A DNA stretch of 64,000 nucleotides from the NCBI GenBank assembly GCA_030704615.1, contig CM060733.1:7128001-7192000 (forward strand), written 5' to 3'. The stretch is from Takakia lepidozioides. Lineage: Eukaryota; Streptophyta; Takakiopsida; Takakiales; Takakiaceae. The position numbers and the translations under genes are program-made. Position 1 is the first letter of the stretch. Every line of letters begins with the position of its first letter. The notes under the pieces are model-generated. The model saw only the letters and a program-made list of their open reading frames with translations, ran no database searches and had not been told where the DNA came from. Positions 34,985-46,237 of this stretch are shown in pieces.

Positions 34985-35885
34985 AAATTACCCATAGCTT
35001 TCTGCGGCAACCATACGTTTATGCTTTGTGCACTACAGGCATTCAGAGAGACAGCAGCCAGTGTGATTGCTAAGGAGAGAGATCGGATCCTACAACAAGC
35101 CAAGAGGTTCAAGTGGGATGGGACTCATCTACTCCGAGTATGGGAGGATGGACGAGTGAGGATTGTGCCTCATCCAACATAGCGAGCGCGATTGGTACGC
35201 CATGCCCATGAGGAGTTGGGACATTTTGGGGTGCGGCGCACTCATAGTTTGCTGCAAGGACAGTATTGGTGGCGGGGCATGCACACGGATGTGCAACAGT
35301 TAGTGGCAAGGTGCATGGTGTGTGATAGAGTGCGGGCTTCTTTCAATGTACCTACTCTACAATTGCATCCTTTACCCATTATGGGTTTGGGCTATCGTTG
35401 GAGTCTTGACTTCGCATGCCCATTGCTATTGATGATTCGCCATAACAAGTATGTGCTGGTGATGGTGGAACATTTCTCCAAATGGATTGAACTGGTGGCA
35501 TTGCCTGACAAGGCAAGTGAGGGGGCTGCGTATGCATTCTTAGATCGAGTGCTTAGCCAATTTGGTGCTCCAGCCGAGGTACTCACGGACCAGGGGAGAG
35601 AGTTCTTGTGGGAGTTTCAGGCTTTGTGTGAGCAAGCCTTGATAGATTACCGCACTACTTCTCGGATCATCCCGAGGCTGATGGCTTGGCGGAGATAGTT
35701 GTTCAGACAGTCAAGAGAGGTTTGCGCAAGTACGGTTTACAGAAAGGACACCGAGGAGATTGGGACCTTCAGCTGCCTTGGTTAGCTATGGGCTATAGGT
35801 TCAGCAAACAAGCTTCACTTGCCTCCTTCTCACCTTACTTTCTTCTCTTCGGCCGAGAGCCGGATTTGCCTGCATCTATTCGCAG
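34985..35885 (+). pseudogene. Integrase of the methyltransferase-bearing element
   Basis: After the nested element the frame reads ALQAFRETAASVIAKERDRI and RVWEDGRVRIVPHP, then a TAG (about 35180), then the HHCC zinc region (VRHAHEELGHFGVRRTHSLL, ARCMVCDRVRASF). The catalytic core follows: WSLDFACPL (first Asp), EVLTDQGREFLWEF (second Asp) and ALIDYRTTSR. Near 35675 a one-base shift separates this from the continuation holding the catalytic Glu segment (HPEADGLAE read across the shift) and VVQTVKRGLRKYGLQKGHRG, ending in FSPYFLLFGREPDLPASIRR. Similarity stops at about 35885, so the C-terminal chromatin- or DNA-binding tail and the 3' LTR are missing. Confidence 0.85.
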
Positions 35886-37365
35886 GGGAAAGAGAGAAGG
35901 GAGGAAGGGGATCCACATGGATTTAAAGTGAATTCGAGGAAAACAAAAGCCATTCTCTTTCTTCCTACGGCCGAATCCGGACTTTTGGCTTGCGCACCTT
36001 CCCCAATAGGGACCCGGGGAAAGTTGGGGACTCTCTTGGCTGCAGCTAGGATCTTTGCATTCTCTGCTTGGCCATCTAATTGGACATTCCAAACGCATTT
36101 TTATTTGGGCAAATAAATTTTGGGAAGTATGCGTCGACTTCTTGGGTGGCATCCGTACTCAACAGATTTTGGGCACTCATAGATGCCACTCCTATATAAC
36201 AATTGTATTTGTGGGCTTGAACTAAAGGAACATTCCTGTCCAGAAATTATTCATCCATACCCCAAAAACCATCCAAGAAAACATCTGTTTCATACACATT
36301 CATCCATTCCAACCATTTATGTGGAAATATTCACGGTTTCGTCATGTGATCGTCAAACTCTTGGACGACACATTCCATTACGACACGTGCCACGTCCCTA
36401 TTTGGTGACAGACCCTTCACTTACTAGGACGACGGCGCCCGTGACCCGCGCCATGTGGTGCTCATCCATCCACCACATTCATCCAGTGTGTTGTAGAACA
36501 GTTAGGTGGAAGCTCTGCGAGGACCTTCCCCTGCGAGACGTGCCACTCCCCTGATCCCTCCACGAAACCCTCCTCGGGACGTGGGTCCCACGTGGCATGC
36601 CTCCGGTCGTAGGTACTAGGTACTCATCCATCAACGTCGTTCATCCAACATGCGCGCACAGAATCATCCACGGCCGGCAGGAAGCAGACCAGGAAGCATC
36701 GCCCGCTTGGGCCGCACGACACCAGCGCGCGTGCGGGCCGCAGCCTTTTGACGCACGTGTTTTGTTCTGCGCGCTGCCCCGCCCGGTCGTAAGACCCATG
36801 ACGTGGCGCAGCGGGCAGGTGGGAGGCGGGGCAGCCCCTCAATTCTGTCGAATTGGCAGCCTTTTGCACAATGACTCATCCATCATCGCAGATTCATCCT
36901 CCAATCATCCAACAATGGATGCTCCGCCGTGAGTATCATTCATCCCTGCACCTCGCCCTGCCCGTTGTCGGGGATGTAAGGGTCAAATGGAATCTGCCCG
37001 TGCTCGCCCGGCCCGTGCTCCGTCTTCGTCTACTTGTTCTCGTCGTTTGCACTCCTTTGAACACACTCTTCTCTTGAGCGTTTCTCGACTCTGACTGCCT
37101 CTTCCTGCCCTCGAAGAGTTTTTCTTCGAGAAATTTTTGCAACACCTGGCTCTTGAGGTGTTGTCCAGTTTCAGCGTCTGAACAACCCACATTGTTTTGC
37201 TCTCTGTGAAGGGAGGAGGATCCTGACCTTATCGCATCTCTCGAGATTGTTTCAACATTGTCAAGCTTTGGTCATCTCTGTGAAGTTGTTTGTTGCAGTC
37301 GAGTGAGCTCGGAAGACGCATTGTGTCTGTCCATCCCGTTGGCTACTATCCTCTGTGATCTGGCT
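35886..37365. other. GC-rich, G-box and TCATCC-rich region
   Basis: No coding family recognised. ACGT-core boxes are dense at 36375-36800: CACGTG in gacacgtgccacgtcc (about 36378), in cccacgtggcatgcc (about 36587) and in cgcacgtgttt (about 36752), plus several ACGTGG. The hexamer TCATCC occurs about eleven times between 36245 and 36945. Near 37105-37130 a short hairpin CTCGAAGA...TCTTCGAG overlaps a heat-shock-element-like TTCnnGAA. This could be the promoter and leader of a gene starting near 37.3 kb. Confidence 0.4.
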
Positions 37366-37551
37366 ATGGCGAGGGGTCTAGCTTCATTGAGCGGGAGTGG
37401 CAGGCAACGAAGGGGATCCCCGAGGCGGGGGCAGGTGAAGGCGGCCATAGCTGCTTCCTTCATCCATGCTGTTGCGTCCATTATTCATGGAGCTGCCCGC
37501 TCTGTTACGTCCCACCGCTCACATTCCAGATGCAGCAGCTCAAGATACTGA
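37366..37551 (+). CDS. Small basic hypothetical protein
   Basis: A 61-codon frame starts at ATG 37366 (MARGLASLSGSGRQRRGSPR) and ends at TGA 37549-37551. It is rich in Arg, Ser and Gly, has a central RRGQVKAAIAASFIHAVASI segment that looks amphipathic, and a His/Ser/Arg tail. The frame is also open upstream to about 37258. I do not recognise the family with certainty. It follows a GC-rich, G-box-bearing region that could be its promoter. Local GC is higher than in the surrounding transposon debris. It may be the only exon visible of a longer gene, or a chance ORF. Confidence 0.3.
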   Translation: MARGLASLSGSGRQRRGSPRRGQVKAAIAASFIHAVASIIHGAARSVTSHRSHSRCSSSRY

Positions 37552-37559
37552 GCAAACTG

Positions 37560-38870
37560 TGCTCTACTGTGATCGATTCCGACGGACATCCTAATTTTTC
37601 TTCAGCAGGAGGATCGTACATTTCTCTCCAAAGCCAAATGAAGAGCCGCTCTGCTTTACTCAAGCATCAGGCATCCTGGAACGAAGAGTCAATGTGACTG
37701 GCGTACATGGAGCTTTTCAGTTGGAGGATGGCAATGCGTGAGGGTTCTCCATAGTTGCGCGTCAAAGCAGATTCACCCGGCAAAGACTGGTGAGGCAGGC
37801 CTGGAGGTTCCTACTCTTTGTGGCTTTTATTTCTTGGCTGGACGAAAAAAAAATGTCACCAGACTGGTGCAGGAGAAGAGACGACCTGTAATAACGGATC
37901 TCAACCAACGTTGAAGAGAGATGGAGACAATTTCGCGGATTCTGTGATTGTTTCACTTTCTGCATCCCTTCGCGACGTTCTCAAAATTGTGGGAGACCCT
38001 TCCTCGACAAAGCAGTTTTGTAAATAATGGCTTTGGTAGTCTTGCCTGTGTCAATTGTATGTTGGCATACGGATTCAGTTTCTGTATAGGACAGACTGAG
38101 AATGTACAGTTGCCCCCGTGGCATTTTGTAAGACAGAGTAAAATGGAAGAGCAATTTTGGAGCAAAATGTGATGCGGATCTATCTTGATTCTATGAGGTG
38201 TCGAAGTAAGAGTCGAACCTCAAAGATACAGCGTTGAATCTAACTAACAGGTCTCAGTTTTGATCCCACCAAGGTTGCAGTGTTGTTATGACATTACAGG
38301 GCAGAAACATCAGTATGGGTGTCAGATTTTCCTTCGCATTCCTGAACTACTTACATAGGTCCTTAAACCCACAAGTGAAACAATGCTACCTCTAGTTTCT
38401 TAGCCCAGTTGCCCGTGTTAGAAAAAACGGGGTGCAATTTTTCCACGGACATCTCTCGACACAATACGCTTAGTTCACTGCAACTGGACATATGCAAGAG
38501 TGTGTTTCTTTCTGTTTGTGTAGAAGCTGCTGCTACAGAAAACTGAAAGAAAGCGTAATTCTTAACCTTTGTATCATACAGTTTATAAGGGAAGTTTTCA
38601 CAGTGATGAATCGTGATGCTTCCTCAACCACTTACGTTGAATATTCGATCCACATGAATAAATCTACTGACATATACTAAGACCCCCTTGAAGATGTATG
38701 GGTAAATCAGTATCATGGAGGGAGTGGCATCTCATGTTGCCTCAGCACTTCACACAGCACAAGCTTGTACTGGTCCAAACCCAGTCAGGGAAGGAAAAAA
38801 GGACCCTGAAGAAGTGTCGTGCTGGCTGCACAGAGATGAGGGGGAGTGTTAGTAAGAAGACTAGTATTTG
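37560..38870. other. Non-coding interval
   Basis: No gene recognised; base composition returns to average and frames are short. Confidence 0.4.
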
Positions 38871-38879
38871 CAGTATGGA

Positions 38880-39580
38880 GATGGTCGTGTATTTTCTCAG
38901 ATATACTACAGGTGTTTAAGTTGGACTACCCTGTCATCAATTCAGAACGGTCCAAAACAGTCTATTTCGCTACAGGGCCTCCCAAACACAGTGAACTGTC
39001 CTCGTTGCTTTGCCAGAGGTGTTACTCCTCCCAACGCATGTCCTGCAAGTTCCTTTTTTCCAGCAATTCAGTGCTCTCAAAGCAAATCCGCTAAAATATA
39101 GTTTATCCCAGGAGCAGCGATTTAGGCCTCTTCTTGACAGACTCAAGGCTGAGCTCTCTTTTTGGTGCTCCTCCCGTCTCTCGATTGCTGGCAGGGCTTT
39201 GGGGACCAGCCAAATTCGGTCTGCTAGCTTTAGTTTAGTCCCCTGGTGCCCTCATTATCAAGAAGGTCAAAGCTATGATACAGAACTTCCTTTGGGGTGC
39301 TTCTGATGCTTCCACTGCCTGTCGATCACTGGTTTCTTGCGCACAACTTGTCTAAAGAGCAAGGGAGGCCTCGGCATTCTTGAAATTGAAACTCAGATTC
39401 TTGCCCTGTGCTTAGTAAGGGGTTCCTTGATCCTTCCATCCCGACGCAGGCCATGGAAATTTCTGGTAGGGAACCACCTGTCCTCTTCTCAGCCTTGCTC
39501 TCTGTCTCTTTGGAATCTACGTCTTAGCTTCTGGCCAGTCCTGGGTCTTTCTCTCCAACTTACGCTACTGCTTACATGAT
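38880..39580 (+). mobile_element. LINE (non-LTR retrotransposon) remnant
   Basis: Pieces in changing frames give the C-terminal region of a plant L1-type reverse transcriptase: RFRPLLDRLKAELSFWCSSR and LSIAGRALG (near 39115-39205), then FLWGASDASTACRSLVSCAQ (near 39287-39345), then LKSKGGLGILEIETQILALC (near 39350-39410) followed by an LxPSxxxPWKFLV-like stretch. This order (Ser-Phe-Trp, FLWG, KGGLGI) is typical of the region between the RT palm and the LINE C-terminus. Frameshifts and stops abound, and the polymerase core itself is not recognisable upstream. Confidence 0.6.
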
Positions 39581-39739
39581 CAACTTCCTGATTTCCCCTT
39601 CCTTGTTCGCTCCTCGCACTCTTTCTGTCGTTTTGCTGCTTATGTACATCTGCCCAACAGAGCACAACCCGAGGCCCTCTGCCTCCTCTTATGTATCTCT
39701 GGCATGCCTCCTACCTCCAATGGATCGTATGGACCAGTG

Positions 39740-39960
39740 TTGGACTGGTATGTCCATTAGTTAATACCAGACTGATCCTGGTATGAAGGGTCCCATCCCT
39801 TTTCATACCAGGCTGGTATAGGTATCTCTACAGGTATGAGCAACTTGGATGAATCTGGTATGAGTAGTTGTACTTTGGGCTGTATATGAGTATGGTACTG
39901 GTATTGGCCTTTTTTTTAGTGATACTGGGGGTATATGAGCACTGGTATGGTGTTTCTACT
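39740..39960. repeat. CTGGTAT inverted repeats
   Basis: The motif ctggtatga and its complement recur: a hairpin at 39778-39811 pairs CTGGTATGAAGGG with CCCTTTTCATACCAG (two extra T). A second pair ctggtat...ataccag lies at 39745-39770. Further ggtatgag copies continue to 39960. It is probably a decayed MITE-like element. Confidence 0.5.
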
Positions 39961-40465
39961 GCTCACCATACATAGAAATAAATGTCATTAAGCACACAAC
40001 TAATTGTAGTCTAACTATACTGGACAAAGAAGGATATCAACTTGTCCTACTAGCCCTGTTACACACCCGCCAGCCTGGCGCGGGCGTTCCGGGACAATCA
40101 TTTGGGTCTTCAGTAGACTTCCAGTCTATATTGGGCATCTGGAATGTGTATTCGGAGATCAGACTACTTCAGAGATGTTCTTTCCTCAAACATCCAGATT
40201 GGTGAAGAAACTACAGTCAGTAATTAGAATGCTTGAGATCCTTTGTTGGGCTCAAGAACCTATGTCTTGGAATGGGAAATGTTGGCCATCGTGCTGGGGT
40301 TCCATAAGTGTGATGTGCGCAATGAAGGCAGTGTTTGTGACTCTGTCGATGCAAACAGTGAGGAGTTTACAGGCTTGGTTCACCATAGCTCCTGTGAGGA
40401 GCTCTATTCACACTTAAGTTTGAAGTTGTAATGAAAAAACTCAAGATCTTCTGCATGACCACATA

Positions 40466-40799
40466 CATACATTTGTTGTAGATGATAAATTGCATCCGCA
40501 AATTGAGGAAATCCATGCTGAGCTGAGGAGATTGTTTGGGCAGATGAAGCAGGTGGGGTACATGCCTGATACACGCTTTGTCTTGCATGATGTCGAGGAG
40601 GAGCAAAAAGGAACTTTCTCTTACCACAGTGAGAAGTTGGCCATTGCTTTGGGCTCATCAGCACACCCCCGGGATGCCCATCGGCATCATCAAGAACCTT
40701 CGGGTGTGTGGTGACTGCCATGCAGCCACCAAGTTCATCACAACGATTGTTGGGCGAGCAGTTGTTGATGGGGTTTGTTCATGTGGAGATTACTGGTAA
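40466..40799 (+). pseudogene. PPR-DYW C-terminal fragment
   Basis: This contains only the E+ and DYW end of an editing factor: [20 protein letters not shown], then [17 protein letters not shown], the deaminase zinc/catalytic segment HSEKLAIAL, a frameshift near 40650, then [17 protein letters not shown] and a terminal CSCGDYW followed by TAA (40797-40799). The segment RDANRFHHF, which carries the second zinc-binding His pair, is deleted. No PPR repeats precede it. It is most similar to locus B and is a truncated duplicate. Confidence 0.8.
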
Positions 40800-42307
40800 A
40801 TCAAGCCCTTAAATGATAGAATGTGCATCCCTGAGAGTGAAACAGGCAACATGCATGGATGCCGGTGCTTTGCTGCAAACATACTGCAGAAAGGTCCTAA
40901 TTTGTCATTATTTTTGTGAGTGCAGAGTAAAGTTGATAGAAAACTGGGAAGCTGGAAGAAGCAAAATGAACCAAAAGATCCCAGAAACCGATGTTAACAG
41001 CAAATATCCAAGAGTTTGTGGTGGATCCCTTGTGTACACTTTGCCTGAACTTGGAGCCATTGGGGTACGCGGGTGCTGTTGTTACATGAATGAGCGATGG
41101 GTCATTTCACATACTAGGAAGTATTGCACTTGGATTCCACCACAAGGGATTTTGAGGTTATAGTTAAATCAAAAACAGTTTTCAGTTCTGTGCACAAGTC
41201 TGATTTCACTTGCTACATGAAGGGCATATGCCACACCCTTGTAAGGCTCTTTACACTTTCATTCAGAGTCAGCTTGCAACTTTGACCTCCCAGTGAGAAG
41301 ATTGATCTGTTGCTGAAGATGGGAGAGGTTTATAAAGTTGGTTGCTTTTTCCTCGTTCATCGACATCTTTTCATCCACGGAAGCTCCAAATTTTTCAAAT
41401 CCTCCGAGAATTCATCCCTGTTAAGGGGATCCTCTTCGGAAGAGCAGGCAGGAGATTGATGGCGGTGCAATGGAGATGCGGCTTCTCAATGGCAGGGGAA
41501 GTGAAGAAAGGTATGGACTCGTAACTCTTTGTATGTAGCATTCAGTGGGTTGTGGGCGTCGGAGCGATCCAGGCTCCAGAAAACAAGTTCACTGGATTCT
41601 GTCAGGCAAAAACGGAAATCCCGCTTTGAAATCCAAGCATTTTTGAGCTCACTCTTTTATGTCGGTTGCCAGTTAGCTTGGATATGAAGCACATTGCTGT
41701 GTCTCAGCTGGAGCAGGGGAGAAATAATTCCCAGCCACACTCAGGGGGTAATACGGGGTAGAGAGAGATGTACTCGTTGGCCGTTGACTGACTTCTTCTG
41801 AGGTACTTGTCGCTGGAGGATATCAACCCTTTGCAAGTCGGTTGTGGGATTCTTTGCACGTATGCCAATCCAGTCCGAAACGGCATCATGCTAGCACAGC
41901 CAACAGCAATCCGGTTAGACGGGATCCAGTGGTGTAAGGTTGGTAGAGGTTGAAAACACTACGGTGAATCACACTGCTGCTCTAGGCTGTGATGGCACTG
42001 AAGGGAGAGAGAATGTACTCACAAGACGTTGTTTGCCGTAGCCTTGTGGCCATTGACCCCGCGCCCACTTTAAACGGAACACAAAGGGACAGAAACTACC
42101 TTTGTCAGGGGCTGGCGCCGGTAGTATGACTTACCTTGGAACAGAAGCCGAGTTTTCCAGATATCCTCTAGAAATCCCTTTACACAAGCATCAATCTGCC
42201 TTGTGTGATTTGCCCCACTGAATAGAGAGAGAGAGAGAGAGAATGTACTCATAAGACGTTGTTTGCCGTAGCCTTGTGGCCATTGACCCCGCGCCCAGTT
42301 TGAGCGG

Positions 42308-42342
<35 letters not shown>

Positions 42343-42416
42343 TCGACCAACATTTCTTGTTAAGGTCACGCAATTACGAGACGCCAAACGGTTATGTTTA
42401 ATGTGTTTGCATGCAG
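40800..42416 (+). other. Interval holding a possible first exon of pseudogene C
   Basis: Mostly non-coding. At 41459-41510 an ATG-led segment (LMAVQWRCGFSMAGEVKKG, phase 1) ends at AAAG then GTATGG. The equivalent place in locus B reads [16 protein letters not shown] and ends at AAAG then GTGTGG, so this is probably the shared first coding exon. A 65-bp near-identical direct repeat begins at 42007 and again at 42236. Confidence 0.45.
42007..42305. repeat. Direct duplication with 229-bp spacing, plus GA microsatellites
   Basis: The stretch gagaatgtactca..aagacgttgtttgccgtagccttgtggccattgaccccgcgccca occurs at about 42009 and again at about 42238 with only a few differences. Runs of GA lie at 42225-42242 and 42311-42340. 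They sit in the presumed first intron of pseudogene C. Confidence 0.8.
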
Positions 42417-45295
42417 ACCAAGCAATTAGCAGAGAGCTGCTGTTGGGCAGGATCATACCTTAGATCCTTCACAGTGGTGCGACAACTGGTCTGATAAGGT
42501 GGCTGTGTGGATTTCCATCCAATCAGTTTTAGTTCCTAGAACAGAAAGGATTCCTTTCCGACTGATGCTGGTGATGGTGTACGTTTATGTACTAGACCCT
42601 CCATTGGCAAGTGATCATAATAATCATTGTTTATCACATCTGCTATATTAGTAGGTTTTTGACCTGCGAAATCGATTTGTCCGTTGATGGACATACTTGT
42701 GGAAATTTTTGTATGCTGGTCTATATGGAGTTTGGTTAAAGCTATTGGTGCTCAGCTGCGCACTGGTGGTTTTGCAGAAAAGTCCGAGAACCAGATTTCA
42801 GGCATACGCATACACATGAGGTTCTTTGGATTGACTGTTGGTTGGTTCCTCCTTGGCTGAAAGCAGAGTTGACTGCCATGTGCGAGAATGGAGCACAATT
42901 TATGTGTAGTCTGGTCTCGGTGCACACCCCAGAGCTTCAGGCCGAGAATATGTCGGGTACTGGTCTGATGATGATCAAGGGTTTCAACTCAGGCATGAAC
43001 TGGCGACAGTCCATTCAAAAAATAGTTCTGTAATACTGTAAAGACTGTTCTGAGGAATTTGCAGTGTCTAGAAGTCTTAAAATATATTGTGTAAGTTGGA
43101 GTTTAACGTTTGCAGGTAAGACATTTGAGTCATGCAGGATGGTAGCATTAAATCAGGCACAATTGTTAGTCGGACATCAGACTGGTGCCAGGGGTAGCCC
43201 CTCTGCTTTTAACAGAGGACCAGGAGAGGCAGTTAACAAGAATTCTTCTGGGACTTTTGAGTGTGTGAGGACACTATGTAAGACTGGACAACTGTAAGAG
43301 GCACTCCACATTCTGGACCAACCAGGCATCCGGGCAGACTCCAGCACTTATCTCTGCCTCTTGCAGGAGTGCATCAACAAGAAAGACCTAGCATGGGGAA
43401 AACAGGTGCAAGCGAACATCATGCAGAGTGGATTAAAGCCAAACATTTTTCTTCTCAACACCCTCGTCAACATGTATGTCAAGTGTGGGATTGGACAAAA
43501 TGCCTGAACGGGATATGCGTACATGGACTATGATGGTGGCAGGATATGCCAAGCATGGACATGCTGAGGAGGCTTTCAAAATCTATGAAGAAATGGACGG
43601 GAAGATGTAATGCCAGACAGGGTAACATTCACTTGTGTTCTCAATGCATGTGCCAGCTTAGGAGCCCTGCAAATGAGCAAGAAGGTCCATGTAGACGTCA
43701 TGAAAGTTGGGATTGTGCCAGATATTATCCTACAAAATACCAATATGTATGCCAAATGTAGGAGCATGAAGGATGCACTTGAAGTGTTTGAGAATATGGC
43801 TAGACGAAATGTGGTTTCATGGAGTACAATGATTGCAGGTTATGCCCGATGTTAGTGTGGTATGGAGGCTCTCAAGACCTATGAGCAAATGCAACAGGAA
43901 GGCTTAACCCCTGACAGGGTCACTTTCACTTGTGTTCTCAATGCATGTGCCAGCCTAGGAGCCCTGTAAAATGGGAAACAGGTCCTTACTGATGTCATCA
44001 AAGCTCGAATTGCACCAGATGTGATTCTGGAGACTGCCCTTGCTGACATGTATGCCAAATGCGGTAGAAGGAAGGATGCACATCAAGTTTTCGCAAATAT
44101 GGCTGAATGAAATGTGGTCTCATGGAGCGCAATGATTGCAGGATATACTCAGAATGGGTGTGGTAGGGAGGCTTTTGAGGTCTATGAGCAAATGCAACTG
44201 GAAGGGGTGACACCAAACAGAGTCACGTTCATTTGTGTTCTTGACGCATGTGCCAATCTGGGAGCCCTACAAAAGGGCGTCATACATCAATTTGGAGACA
44301 GTGCTTGCTGACATGTATCCCAAATGTGGGAGCATGAAGGATGCACGTCAAGTGTTCATGAACATGGCTAAACGAGATCTGGCCTCATGGAGTGTGATGA
44401 TGGCTGGATATGCACAGCATGGCTGTGGTAGGGAGGCAATGCAACTATTTGAACAAATGCAGCAGGAGGGATTAGAGCCAGACAGTATCACATTTATATC
44501 CCTTCTCTCTGCATGTAGCCATGTGGGTCTAGTGGACGAAGGCTGTCACTACTTTGATTCCATGAGTTGGGATCATGGCCTGACTCCTACAGTGGAGCAT
44601 TTTGGCTGCATGGTGGACCTTCTTGGCCGTGCAGGGCAATTGGAAGAGAAGACCTCATTGACAAAATGCCAATTGATCCAGATGCTGGGGTGTGGAGGGC
44701 CTTGCTTGGTGCCTGCAGAATTCATGGTGTTGTGGAGGTATCAGAACGTGACGCAAAATGCATTGTTGAGAGTGATCCATGGCATGCTGCAGCTTATGTG
44801 CTGCTATCAAATATCTATGCTGCAGCTGGCAGGTGGGATGATAAAGCAAAGGTGAGAAAAATGATGGAGGACAGAGGTGTAAGAAAGGAGCCAGGGTGCA
44901 GCTGCATTGAGGTCGACGATCAGGTGCACACGTTCGTTGTAGAAGACAGAGTGCATCCACAAATTGATGAGATCCATGCTGAGTTGAAAATATTGTCAGT
45001 GTGGATGAAGGAAGCAGGATATGTTCCTGACACACATCTTGTATTGCATGACGTGGAGGAGCAAAAGGAACTTTCTCTTTGCTACCACAGTGAGAAGCTT
45101 GCCATTGCCTTTGGCCTCATCAGCACACCACCTGGGATGCCCATGCACATCATCAAGAACCTGCGAGTGTGTGGTGACTGCCACACTGCCACCAAGTTAA
45201 TCTCAAAGATTGTTAGGCGAGCAGTTGTTGTACGGGATGCAAACCGCTTTCACCATTTTGAAGATGGGGTTTGTTCTTGTGGCGATTATTGGTGA
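42417..45295 (+). pseudogene. PPR-DYW editing factor C with PDF-motif exons, multiply broken
   Basis: Exon 42417-42499 carries a PDF first half (DPSQWCDNWSDK, then donor GTGGCT). The exon from 42780 carries the second half (EPDFRHTHTHEVLWIDCW, VPPWLKAELTAM), ending at about 42908 at a GTCTGG donor in phase 1. The PPR exon starts at about 43146 (LNQAQLLVGHQTG). It holds PLS repeats similar to locus B but with in-frame stops at 43295-43297, 43854, 43968 and 44108, and frameshifts near 43490, 43600, 44275 and 44650. From 44640 the E, E+ and DYW part is open to the end: [85 protein letters not shown] 45293-45295. The deaminase is intact while the recognition array is broken. Confidence 0.85.
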
Positions 45296-45299
45296 AATA

Positions 45300-46237
45300 A
45301 AGTACAATTTTTGGTAAATACAAAATGTCCTAAGCAATCCTAAGCAAGATTTACTGCAATTTTGAGATCTGGCCATCCTGCAGATCACCTTTTCTATGTT
45401 GAACAAGGAACCTTTTCTATGTTCCCAAAAGATGGAGTTGGGAACTTGTGTTTGCAACCATCTTCGCGTGACTGCCGCGCTACACATGCGGGCGACCCAC
45501 AAGAGCTCCCAGATCAGCAATCACTGCTTATTTTTAGTTGTGGCTACATTTCTTACTGAAATTTCAAGTAATTTAATGCATAAATTATAGATACACCATC
45601 GCATTTGGGTCTAGGATTTCCGCATGTCTTAGCCTCTCAATCATTTTCTTTCTATCTATAGTTTGAAACATTATTGAAAGACCATGTATACAAAATTCTA
45701 CCTAAACTGAACTGTGCAGGTCAAGGGACTTGTAAACATGCAACTGCAAATGTATATGCTACAAAAAGTCGGAGTACTACAAGCATAAAAGGCGCCACAT
45801 GCCCTGGATCATTTTGATGGGTGCGCAGATTTCAATCTCTAGTGTTGTACATCAATACGCAAGTGATACCTCCTGAGTATTAAATATCCTGAATCTTACC
45901 AGCTAGAGACTGCTGTTTCAATCAACTATAGTATATGATTCATGAGCATCATCTTGTCCAAGTGCTATCACTTGTATAATTTTCTCATCTACAAGTTCAT
46001 GTTCTTTCTGTTAGTGGTTTTCTAAAATGCTAGTCAGACATAGATTTGTGCACTTTGTGATCCATCATCAAAATGGTGACAAAACCTATGCAAAAACTCT
46101 GTAAAAGCTTTGTAAAAGACCCAAATAAAATGACTGTACATTTGTAGCAAACTAAGAATGTGTCACAAACGAAGGTGACGAATGATGATCCACAATTGTC
46201 ATTGAAAGAAAAGCCTCACTAAGTCTTCAAAACTGTA
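45300..46237. other. AT-rich intergenic interval
   Basis: No gene, RNA or repeat recognised between pseudogene C and the RING gene. Confidence 0.5.

Larger units (their letters stand above)
21425..35885 (+). mobile_element. Ty3/gypsy retrotransposon carrying a DNA methyltransferase, twice interrupted
   Basis: The parts on the plus strand are gag (21425-23487), protease (23600-24720), C5 cytosine methyltransferase (25060-26015), reverse transcriptase (26640-27440), RNase H (27430-27930) and integrase (34985-35885). The gag-PR-RT-RH-INT order is that of Ty3/gypsy, with the methyltransferase between protease and RT. Foreign DNA of about 0.8 kb splits protease (about 23640-24435). About 6.9 kb of another Ty3-like element splits the link between RNase H and integrase (about 28080-34980). 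The integrase end is cut off at about 35885. LTRs were not identified. Stops and frameshifts occur in every domain, so the copy is dead. Confidence 0.85.

Noticed and set aside
43139-44275. Stops in pseudogene C as sites rescued by U-to-C RNA editing
   Set aside because: U-to-C editing restores stops in organellar transcripts of some seed-free plants, not in nuclear mRNAs, and this locus also has frameshifts.
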